This document shows, piece by piece, positions 1 through 5,797 of a DNA stretch of 7,520 bases. The stretch spans positions 1 through 7,520 of the forward strand of contig JAFLSH010000147.1 in the NCBI GenBank assembly GCA_022511055.1, in the 5' to 3' direction. The DNA is from Prevotella sp. (GTDB lineage: Bacteria; Bacteroidota; Bacteroidia; Bacteroidales; Bacteroidaceae). The position numbers and the translations under genes were made by a program. Position 1 is the stretch's first letter; each line of letters begins with the position of its first letter. The notes below the pieces were generated by a model. It worked only from the letters and a program-made list of their open reading frames with translations. It was not told the DNA's origin and ran no database searches.

Positions 1-32
1 GAAAGGCCAGAGCTGTTGGGCTTTGGCCTTTC
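1..32 (-). terminator. Probable intrinsic terminator of the atp operon
   Basis: A perfect 9-bp inverted repeat (GAAAGGCCA / TGGCCTTTC) flanks a 14-nt loop, and an inner AGC/GCT pairing could extend the hairpin. It lies 25 nt beyond the atpG stop codon, where the operon would be expected to end. The T-run that would follow on the minus strand would fall outside the window, so it cannot be checked. Because the stem is symmetric, it could also serve a convergent gene to the left. The hairpin is directly visible; the terminator role is inferred. Confidence 0.65.
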
Positions 33-57
33 AATTGGAAATAATATACATTTCTTA

Positions 58-1035
58 CTAATTATTGACGGAGCCTCCCACAATGTCAAGCAGCTCATTT
101 GTAATGGCCTGCTGTCGACTCTTGTTGTATTGCAAATTCAGTTCGCGCAACAGTTCATCAGCATTGTCGGTAGCAGTTTGCATAGCCACCATGCGGGCAG
201 CATGTTCAGATGCAATACTGTCAAGCAGAGCGGTGTAGAGCATGAGATGCGCTAATTTCGGTATCAGCTGTGAAAGAACGGAGTCCATGTCGGGCTCGAC
301 AATAAAATTGTCGTTGAGCGGTGGTACTTCCTTGCCCTCAGCATTCAGCTTAGGCTTTTTCTTGCGATTGCGTTTCAGATACTCCTGGCTCTCCTTGGTT
401 GCGACAATGGAGGTAAGGTCGCGCTCATGGTCACGTTCCAACTCCTCTTCCAAATCTATTGGCAAAAACGTTTTGCGTGTAAGCACCTGTGAACCAGCAC
501 TCTTGAAGTGGTGGTATATAAGCTCCACCTTGTCCACCTCGCCATCGGCAAACTTCTGCCCCAGTTCTTTCGCCAAGTCGATACACTGATGTACGTTGGG
601 CTTGTCGACCAACTCGGGCATGGAGACTGCCACACGATAGCCTAACTTTTGAGCCTTCTCTGCCACCTTCCGACCGATGGGGTAGATAGTGACATTATCT
701 TGTCCGATTTCGTTAGCATAGGCTTTTACCGTCTGCTGCATCAGTTTGATAATGTTGGCGTTAAAGCCACCGCAGAGCGACGAGTTGCTGGAATAGACCA
801 CCAAAGCGACCCGGCGAACAGGTCTTTCCTGGTCGTAGACGGTCTGAGCCTCGGCTTCGGCCGCCAGGAACGACTTCAGGATGTGTTCAAGCATGGTCTC
901 GTAGGGCAGCATATTCTGAATGGCCACCTGTGCATGGTGTAGCTTCGATGAAGCTACCATCTTCATAGCTGAGGTGATTTTCCGCGTGCTGTTGACCGAG
1001 GCTATGCGGCCTTTAATCTCTTTGAGTGACGGCAT
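58..1035 (-). CDS. atpG: F1Fo ATP synthase gamma subunit (central rotor shaft)
   Basis: Gamma is the asymmetric rotor stalk inside the alpha3beta3 hexamer; its rotation drives the binding changes at the catalytic sites. The N-terminal coiled-coil strand is plain (KEIKGRIASVNSTRKITSAM, residues 5-24, then KMVASSKL). The Rossmann-like core is at about 75-190 (SSLCGGFNANI, 85-95). The C-terminal helix ends in ITNELLDIVGGS, close to the family signature but with Ser where Ala is usual. The protein is 325 aa against about 287 in E. coli. Much of the excess is a charged, Lys-rich stretch at about 198-242 (RNRKKKPK, 222-229), just before the C-terminal helix. The start matches the family N-terminus and lies 7 nt after the atpA stop. 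No clear Shine-Dalgarno is seen. It is the last gene of the operon and ends in TAG. Confidence 0.97.
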   Translation of the reverse strand: MPSLKEIKGRIASVNSTRKITSAMKMVASSKLHHAQVAIQNMLPYETMLEHILKSFLAAEAEAQTVYDQERPVRRVALVVYSSNSSLCGGFNANIIKLMQQTVKAYANEIGQDNVTIYPIGRKVAEKAQKLGYRVAVSMPELVDKPNVHQCIDLAKELGQKFADGEVDKVELIYHHFKSAGSQVLTRKTFLPIDLEEELERDHERDLTSIVATKESQEYLKRNRKKKPKLNAEGKEVPPLNDNFIVEPDMDSVLSQLIPKLAHLMLYTALLDSIASEHAARMVAMQTATDNADELLRELNLQYNKSRQQAITNELLDIVGGSVNN

Positions 1036-1042
1036 AGGCTAA

Positions 1043-2629
1043 TCAGGCTTTATACGTTCCGGCAATATCGGCCATGACAGCTTCAATCTTCTGCGTGGTA
1101 GCTTCATCAATCTTTCCGCTTCCCAATGTCTCAATGACTTCAGCGCCAGTAGAGCGCAGTTTCTCAAGGAATTGCTCTTGGCACTGGCGTACCTTGTCAA
1201 TGGGCACATCGCGCATCAGGCCATGCACGCCACAGTAAAGGATGGCAATCTGCTCGCCTACAGGCATGGGGCTGTACTGCGGCTGGATGAGCAACTGATT
1301 GTTCTTTCGGCCACGGTCAAGCGTCATTGCCGTTACGGCATCCATATCACTGGAGAACTTGGAGAATGACTCCAGCTCACGATACTGTGCCTGGTCAATC
1401 TTCAGCGTACCAGCCACCTTTTTCATAGACTTAATCTGAGCCGATCCGCCTACACGCGACACAGAGATACCAACGTTGATTGCAGGGCGGAAACCCTGAT
1501 TGAAGAGGTCACTCTCAAGGAATATCTGACCATCGGTGATGGAAATCACGTTTGTTGGGATATAGGCTGACACGTCACCAGCCTGGGTCTCGATGATGGG
1601 CAGTGCGGTCAGTGAGCCGCCGCCTTTCACGTGTCCTTTCATACACTCGGGCAGATCGTTCATCTGCTCTGCCACCTCTTGTTGTTCGTTCATCTTGGCC
1701 GCACGCTCCAATAGGCGTGAGTGCAGATAGAACACATCGCCAGGATATGCCTCACGGCCAGATGGGCGGCGCAGAATAAGCGACACTTCGCGGTAAGCCA
1801 CGGCCTGCTTAGACAAGTCATCATAGACAACGAGGGCAGGCAGACCACGGTCACGGAAATACTCGCCTATGGCGGCACCAGCGAAGGGTGCGTAGTACTG
1901 CATGGCGGCAGGGTCGGCAGCTGTAGCGGAAACAATAATGGTATAAGGCAGAGCGCCATGCTCCTGTAGTGTGGAGACGAGCGCTGCCACGGTAGAGGCT
2001 TTCTGTCCGATAGCCACATAGATGCAATAGACAGGCTTACCCGCTTCGTAGAAACTCTTCTGGTTGATGATGGTGTCAACGGCAATGGCCGTTTTGCCAG
2101 TCTGACGGTCGCCAATGATAAGCTCACGCTGACCACGGCCAATGGGAATCATAGAGTCGATAGCCTTGATACCAGTCTGAAGAGGCTCCTTCACAGGCTG
2201 ACGATAGATGACACCCGGCGCCTTGCGGTCCAGCGGCATCTCGAAGGCTTCCGTGAGGTCGATATCGCCCTTACCGTCAATGGCCTGCCCCAGCGGATTA
2301 ATGACACGCCCGAGCATGTTGTCGTTTACGCGTATAGAGGCAATGCGCTTGGTGCGCTTTACCACCATGCCCTCCTTGATGCCTGATGTAGCACCCAGAA
2401 GCACGCAGCCCACGTTGTCTTCCTCGAGGTTCATCACGATGGCCATGGTGCCGTTCTCAAACTCAAGCAGCTCGTTGGCCTCCGCATTGCGCAGTCCATA
2501 GATGCGGGCAACACCATCACTCACCGTGAGTACCGTTCCCACCTCATCGAACTTCTCCGCATTGGATATGCCCTTGAGCTGGTCAATCAGAACTTGGGAC
2601 ACTTCGCTTGGTTTAATTTTATCTGACAT
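1043..2629 (-). CDS. atpA: F1Fo ATP synthase alpha subunit
   Basis: Alpha alternates with beta in the F1 hexamer. It carries the non-catalytic nucleotide sites and supplies the arginine finger to the beta catalytic site. The order is a beta-barrel domain (about 25-95), then the nucleotide-binding domain with Walker A GDRQTGKT (173-180) and Walker B LVVYDD (266-271). The signature PAINVGISVSRVGGSAQ follows at 382-398, with the Arg finger at R392, and then a helical C-terminal domain. Length is 528 aa against 513 in E. coli. An insertion of about 7 residues lies around 314-337 (EQQEVAEQMNDLPECMKGHV), just before SLTALPIIETQAGD; such inserts are typical of the Bacteroidetes. The gene starts 8 nt after the atpH stop, has only an A-rich leader rather than a Shine-Dalgarno, and ends 7 nt before atpG. 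Confidence 0.99.
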   Translation of the reverse strand: MSDKIKPSEVSQVLIDQLKGISNAEKFDEVGTVLTVSDGVARIYGLRNAEANELLEFENGTMAIVMNLEEDNVGCVLLGATSGIKEGMVVKRTKRIASIRVNDNMLGRVINPLGQAIDGKGDIDLTEAFEMPLDRKAPGVIYRQPVKEPLQTGIKAIDSMIPIGRGQRELIIGDRQTGKTAIAVDTIINQKSFYEAGKPVYCIYVAIGQKASTVAALVSTLQEHGALPYTIIVSATAADPAAMQYYAPFAGAAIGEYFRDRGLPALVVYDDLSKQAVAYREVSLILRRPSGREAYPGDVFYLHSRLLERAAKMNEQQEVAEQMNDLPECMKGHVKGGGSLTALPIIETQAGDVSAYIPTNVISITDGQIFLESDLFNQGFRPAINVGISVSRVGGSAQIKSMKKVAGTLKIDQAQYRELESFSKFSSDMDAVTAMTLDRGRKNNQLLIQPQYSPMPVGEQIAILYCGVHGLMRDVPIDKVRQCQEQFLEKLRSTGAEVIETLGSGKIDEATTQKIEAVMADIAGTYKA

Positions 2630-2637
2630 ATTTGTTT

Positions 2638-3174
2638 TTACTTTTTAAGTGTGTTAAGAATGCTATTGAGTTTCGACTTCACGCTCGCATCCATGCGATA
2701 CGTGTCGTATTCGAGTACGAATCCGCCAATAATATCGGGATTCACCTCAGTTTCGAACTCCACAGTTCCATTAGTCTTGCTCTCCACCATCTGCCGCATT
2801 TTCTGCTCTGTATCAGGCGAGACGCGCGCAGCGGTAGTAAGCCGCCCACGGATGATGTTTTTCTCTTGACGGTAAAGCGTGACATACGAATTGGCAATGA
2901 ATTGCATGACATTCTCCCGGTTTTCCTTCAGCACAAACCCGATGAAGGTCTTAGTCAGCCCAGTAGGCTCGCTGCCGACGGCAGTCAGCAGCAATGCCTC
3001 CTTCTGGGCTTTCGGGAGCATTGGATTGTCTATCGTAGAGCGTAACTGCGGCACGTCTGCATAGCTCTTTGCAAGCTGCTGCATCTCGGCGTAGACGGCA
3101 TCTTCGATTTTTGCGTCGGCAGCGCTCTTGAACAGCGCGCGGGCATATCTTACCGATATTAATCCTATATCCAT
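2638..3174 (-). CDS. atpH: F1Fo ATP synthase delta subunit (stator, OSCP homologue)
   Basis: Delta sits on top of F1 and ties it to the b-subunit stalk, resisting torque. The N-terminal motif ISVRYARALF (6-15) opens the six-helix domain. The C-terminal signature region NPDIIGGFVLEYDTYRMDASV (145-165) is clear and runs into a helix ending LNSILNTLKK. At 178 aa the length matches the family. The start is supported by a good Shine-Dalgarno (AAGGA, 7-nt spacing) that overlaps the atpF stop codon. The middle of the protein is poorly conserved, as is normal for delta. It lies between b and alpha, the usual b-delta-alpha-gamma order. Confidence 0.97.
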   Translation of the reverse strand: MDIGLISVRYARALFKSAADAKIEDAVYAEMQQLAKSYADVPQLRSTIDNPMLPKAQKEALLLTAVGSEPTGLTKTFIGFVLKENRENVMQFIANSYVTLYRQEKNIIRGRLTTAARVSPDTEQKMRQMVESKTNGTVEFETEVNPDIIGGFVLEYDTYRMDASVKSKLNSILNTLKK

Positions 3175-3181
3175 ACGTCAA

Positions 3182-3186
3182 TCCTT
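3182..3186 (-). promoter_or_regulatory. Shine-Dalgarno of atpH, overlapping the atpF stop
   Basis: AAGGA lies 7 nt before the atpH ATG, and its first two bases are the end of the atpF TAA. It is the clearest ribosome binding site in the operon. The overlap suggests that ribosomes finishing atpF can re-initiate on atpH. Confidence 0.6.
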
Positions 3187-3682
3187 ATTTGTCAGTAGAA
3201 ACTTCATCCAGCATACGTTCAATCAAATCCATCTGCGCCTTGTCGTCTTTCAGGCTCTGGCGCAACACCTTCTCGGCAATCTCCACACTAAGCGTGGCCA
3301 CCTGCTTGCGGATGTCGGCTATAGCATTCTTCTTCTCCTGCTCAATGGCGGCTTTCGCCTCATCGAGCAATCGTGTACCTTCCTGCCTTGCCTTGTCCTG
3401 AGCTTTCTCTACAATGGCATCGCGTGTCTCGGCGGCCTCTTTCAGTATCTGAGCCTGCTTTTCACGAGCTTCCTGTAAGATGGATTCACCTTCTTTCTGG
3501 ATATTGGCAAGCCTCTCGTTAGCCTCGTGCGCCTTGCGCAGCGAGTCATCGATGAAAGCCTTCCGCTCGTCAACCATTTTGATGATGACGGGAAAACCGA
3601 ACTTCCACAGGATGAACAACACCACGAGGAAGACAACGGTCATCCAGAAGAAGAGACCAAAGTCAGGGGTTATTAATGACAT
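3185..3682 (-). CDS. atpF: F1Fo ATP synthase subunit b (peripheral stalk)
   Basis: Subunit b forms the peripheral stalk that anchors delta and alpha3beta3 to subunit a in the membrane. A short periplasmic start (MSLITPDFGLFFW) leads into one transmembrane helix at about 9-29. A long charged heptad-rich helix follows at about 35-145, rich in Ala, Glu, Lys and Gln, fitting the dimeric coiled coil; the tail then meets delta. Length is 165 aa (156 in E. coli). A single b gene is present, so a homodimeric stalk is expected rather than the b/b' pair of phototrophs. It starts 15 nt after the atpE stop with no convincing Shine-Dalgarno, and lies 10 nt from atpH. Confidence 0.97.
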   Translation of the reverse strand: MSLITPDFGLFFWMTVVFLVVLFILWKFGFPVIIKMVDERKAFIDDSLRKAHEANERLANIQKEGESILQEAREKQAQILKEAAETRDAIVEKAQDKARQEGTRLLDEAKAAIEQEKKNAIADIRKQVATLSVEIAEKVLRQSLKDDKAQMDLIERMLDEVSTDK

Positions 3683-3697
3683 ACGCCGGAAAGGGGA

Positions 3698-3940
3698 TTA
3701 CACGAACAATGCGAGAATAGAAATCACCAGTGCCAAGAACGTAGCACCCTCGACAAGAGCGGCAGCCAAAATCATTGAAGACTGGAGTCCGCCCATTTTC
3801 TCTGGCTGGCGAGCCATTGCATCCATTGCTGAACCACCAATACGGCCGATGCCAATACCTGCACCGATAACTGCCAAACCACCACCTACAGTAGCACCGA
3901 GCTTTGCCAGTGCGTCTGCTGCTAATAATAATGAAATCAT
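3698..3940 (-). CDS. atpE: F1Fo ATP synthase subunit c (rotor ring, proton type)
   Basis: Subunit c is a two-helix hairpin that oligomerises into the ion-carrying rotor ring. Helix 1 (about 12-38) has a run of alternating glycines (G26, G28, G30, G32) that packs adjacent subunits. The conserved polar loop ARQPE (43-47) contacts gamma and epsilon. Helix 2 (about 52-79) carries the ion-binding Glu64 in ALVEGATF. The residues after Glu64 (Gly-Ala) and Ile31, at the position aligned with the helix-1 Gln of sodium-type rings, lack the usual sodium ligands, so proton coupling is inferred. Length is 80 aa, usual for the family. It is preceded by a 69-nt AT-rich leader, the longest gap in the operon, and followed 15 nt later by atpF. 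Ring stoichiometry cannot be read from the sequence with confidence. Confidence 0.98.
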   Translation of the reverse strand: MISLLLAADALAKLGATVGGGLAVIGAGIGIGRIGGSAMDAMARQPEKMGGLQSSMILAAALVEGATFLALVISILALFV

Positions 3941-4009
3941 AATCCTAAATTTTAAATTATTGTTTTAATTGTTTATTTAATTTCTTTTTGCTTTATAAGC
4001 CTTTAATTC
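3941..4009 (-). promoter_or_regulatory. AT-rich leader between atpB and atpE, possible translation enhancer
   Basis: This 69-nt gap has only 11 G/C bases, in contrast to the 7-22 nt gaps elsewhere in the operon. The transcript side is A-rich and unlikely to fold, with a weak AGG three bases before the atpE ATG. Subunit c is needed in roughly ten copies per enzyme, and in E. coli an unstructured leader before atpE is known to raise its translation. A similar role here is inferred. I found no TAnnTTTG promoter element and no terminator-like hairpin within it. Confidence 0.4.
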
Positions 4010-5107
4010 TTATGCGTGATGCTCCTTGACATGAGCCATGGAGATGAATACTGCCGAGAGCATGGTGAACACCATGGCCTGGATGTAACATACCAGCACT
4101 TCGAGCAGCATCATAAAGATGCTGAGGAAGACACTCACAGGTGTCATGACCGTTCCTAACACGTTGCCCATGACACCGCCCAACGCAAACATGATGAATA
4201 TGATGCAGGAAAGTGAGATGGCAATGACGTGCCCCGCCAGCATGTTGGCGAAAAGACGAATCATCAGCGCAATCGGCTTGGTAAAGATGCCGAAGAACTC
4301 AATGAACGGCATCAGGGGAACGGGAACTTTCAGCCACATTGGCACATCGCCCCAGAATATCTCCTTCCAATAAGCCTTCGTACCCGTAACATTCACGATG
4401 AGGAATGTGCAGAGTGCAAGGAACATGGTACAGGTGATGTTGCCAGTGAGATTACCGCCGCCTGGCGGGAATGGCATTACACCCATCAGGTTGCTGATGA
4501 AAATGAAAAAGAAGCAGGTAATGAGGTAAGGTGCGTATTTTGGCGCTTCATCACCTAATGACGGCTTTACCATGTCGTTGTAGACCGCCATGACAAGCAT
4601 GTGTACCAGCCCGACAAAACCCTTGGGTGCGGGGTCATCAACCCGATGCTTCTTGCACCAGCGTGCTGCCGTGAGAATGCAGACCACCAGAAGGATGGCA
4701 TTGATGAACAACACCATGACCGTTTTCGTAATGGAAATATCAAAGCAGACTGGCTGCAACTCGCCTCCGACCTTCTCGACAATACGGCCTTTCTCATCCT
4801 CTGCGCCTTGGATATAGAATCCATCAGGGCCTTCACGCAGCAACTCCGCATCAGGCTCATGCTCAAACTGGGAGGAGCAGTAGACGTGCAAGCCGCTGTT
4901 CTGAGAGTAGAATATCATGGGCAATGGGATAATCACGGGATGTCCACCGATGTCGGTAACATGCCATTGATAGGAATCCTGCACATGGCCAAACAATATC
5001 TCTTTCAGATTAACGCCACCTTCCTCTTTCTCCGTCTCCTGCGAGAAGACGGGGAGTGAGCAGCATAGCATCAGCGCAAACAGAAATATTGGTCTTAATC
5101 GTTTCAT
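4010..5107 (-). CDS. atpB: F1Fo ATP synthase subunit a with signal peptide and periplasmic domain
   Basis: Subunit a forms the two ion half-channels beside the c-ring. Residues 1-22 look like a cleaved signal peptide (MKRLR, hydrophobic core, probable cut after VFS). A periplasmic domain of about 100 residues follows, with two cysteines (C78, C121), before the first membrane helix at about 127-149. Further membrane segments lie at about 192-212, 224-241, 263-318 and 322-357. The essential Arg is R284 in IRLFANMLAGH. The E. coli pair Glu219/His245 appears swapped as His293/Glu336, with the conserved Gln at Q343 (YIQAMVF). Length is 365 aa against 271 in E. coli, mostly owing to the N-terminal domain. 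The start overlaps the upstream AtpI-like gene as ATGA, implying coupled translation. Confidence 0.97.
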   Translation of the reverse strand: MKRLRPIFLFALMLCCSLPVFSQETEKEEGGVNLKEILFGHVQDSYQWHVTDIGGHPVIIPLPMIFYSQNSGLHVYCSSQFEHEPDAELLREGPDGFYIQGAEDEKGRIVEKVGGELQPVCFDISITKTVMVLFINAILLVVCILTAARWCKKHRVDDPAPKGFVGLVHMLVMAVYNDMVKPSLGDEAPKYAPYLITCFFFIFISNLMGVMPFPPGGGNLTGNITCTMFLALCTFLIVNVTGTKAYWKEIFWGDVPMWLKVPVPLMPFIEFFGIFTKPIALMIRLFANMLAGHVIAISLSCIIFIMFALGGVMGNVLGTVMTPVSVFLSIFMMLLEVLVCYIQAMVFTMLSAVFISMAHVKEHHA

Positions 5108-5508
5108 TTGTTACTGTTTTTACTTACTTTTGCAAAGAATATGGCATCGAAACCGAGCATCACGACATAGTAGACAATGAACACGGCCGCAAACCATCTT
5201 ATGGACTCAAGGTCTCTCCTGTTGAAGAAGCACCACACCAACATCACCACTGCCGCTGCAATGAGGCGGAATGCCGAGCTTGCCAGATAGAGCTTAGGAA
5301 GCGTTTCCGGCGACTGCCGCGCAATGGCTTTCCACGCCTGTCCGTATGCTACTGAACACAAGAGATGAAAGACTGTCGACACGATGAACGAACTCAGGAG
5401 AATCATCTTCCCGGAAACCTGGGCAGCCAAAAGCCCCAAGGCTGTCAGCGTACAGAGAATCCAAAGCGCCCCCTTGTTGTATGACGAGGCTGTCTTGTCG
5501 ATGTCCAT
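5104..5508 (-). CDS. AtpI-like four-helix membrane protein of the atp operon
   Basis: This 134-aa protein has four predicted membrane helices at about 12-31, 35-56, 72-95 and 103-126, with a charged cytoplasmic-type tail (KVSKNSNK). TM3 contains Arg81 (SAFRLIAAA) and TM4 contains Asp121, both unusual inside a membrane. It lies between the F1 pair atpDC and the Fo genes, directly before subunit a. This is the position relative to atpB that AtpI/UncI has in other bacteria, and AtpI also has four helices. AtpI proteins help c-ring assembly and have been linked to magnesium uptake; a similar role is inferred from position and topology, not from a diagnostic motif. It starts 18 nt after atpC and ends in a 4-nt overlap with atpB. 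A competing upstream ATG at 5518 is in another frame. The coding call is firm, the function moderate. Confidence 0.8.
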   Translation of the reverse strand: MDIDKTASSYNKGALWILCTLTALGLLAAQVSGKMILLSSFIVSTVFHLLCSVAYGQAWKAIARQSPETLPKLYLASSAFRLIAAAVVMLVWCFFNRRDLESIRWFAAVFIVYYVVMLGFDAIFFAKVSKNSNK

Positions 5509-5526
5509 CTTCGCCCATCTTGTCCG

Positions 5527-5775
5527 TTACGACTCCTTTACCTCAACGCACAGCGAGACCACGTTTTGCTGCACCTCTACGAAACCGCCGAGAATGTCTA
5601 CGCGTGACTTTCCGTCTTTCGTTCCGTACTCCACAACTCCCTTGTCGAGCGTGGATATGAGCGGTGCATGGTCATTGAGAATCTCAAACTGCCCTTGCGT
5701 ACCGGGCACGAGAACGCTCTCAACCTCGCCTTCAAACTCTATCTTCTCAGGTGAAACTATCTTTAACTGCAACAT
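5527..5775 (-). CDS. atpC: F1Fo ATP synthase epsilon subunit, N-terminal domain only
   Basis: Epsilon binds the foot of gamma and joins F1 to the c-ring. The protein covers the ten-strand beta-sandwich: LKIVSPEKIEFEGEVESV (4-21), then PGTQGQFEILNDHAPL (24-39) and ILGGFVEVQ (61-69). It stops at residue 82. The E. coli protein has about 138 residues, ending in a two-helix hairpin that inhibits ATP hydrolysis; that part is missing here. The bases after the stop do not encode a helical hairpin in the same frame, and the next gene begins 18 nt on, so this is a naturally short form rather than a frameshift. Short epsilons are usual in Bacteroidetes. It follows atpD by 22 nt; the purine-rich AAGAAAAGG upstream of its ATG may be the ribosome site. 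Confidence 0.95.
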   Translation of the reverse strand: MLQLKIVSPEKIEFEGEVESVLVPGTQGQFEILNDHAPLISTLDKGVVEYGTKDGKSRVDILGGFVEVQQNVVSLCVEVKES

Positions 5776-5797
5776 ATTCTACGCCTTTTCTTGGTTA

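Noticed and set aside
3698..3940. Sodium-coupled c-ring
   Set aside because: The residues after Glu64 are Gly-Ala and Ile31 stands where the helix-1 Gln would be, so the sodium ligand set is absent.
4601..5059. Plus-strand open frame of 152 codons opposite atpB
   Set aside because: It is antisense to the conserved subunit a gene, with a composition unlike a real protein and no plausible start context.
5059..5065. Lipoprotein signal at the two cysteines (C15, C16) of the subunit a leader
   Set aside because: The preceding residues (LML) do not fit a lipobox and the cysteines lie within the hydrophobic core, so ordinary signal peptidase I cleavage after S22 is more likely.
5294..5518. Alternative minus-strand ATG at 5518, ten bases before the AtpI-like start
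   Set aside because: It opens a different frame whose product is not membrane-like and stops inside the gene. The ATG at 5508 gives the four-helix protein that ends in the ATGA overlap with atpB.
5509..5529. Possible frameshift removing the C-terminal half of epsilon
   Set aside because: The bases after the stop are too few before the next gene, and they do not encode the helical hairpin in that frame. The short form is also typical of the lineage.
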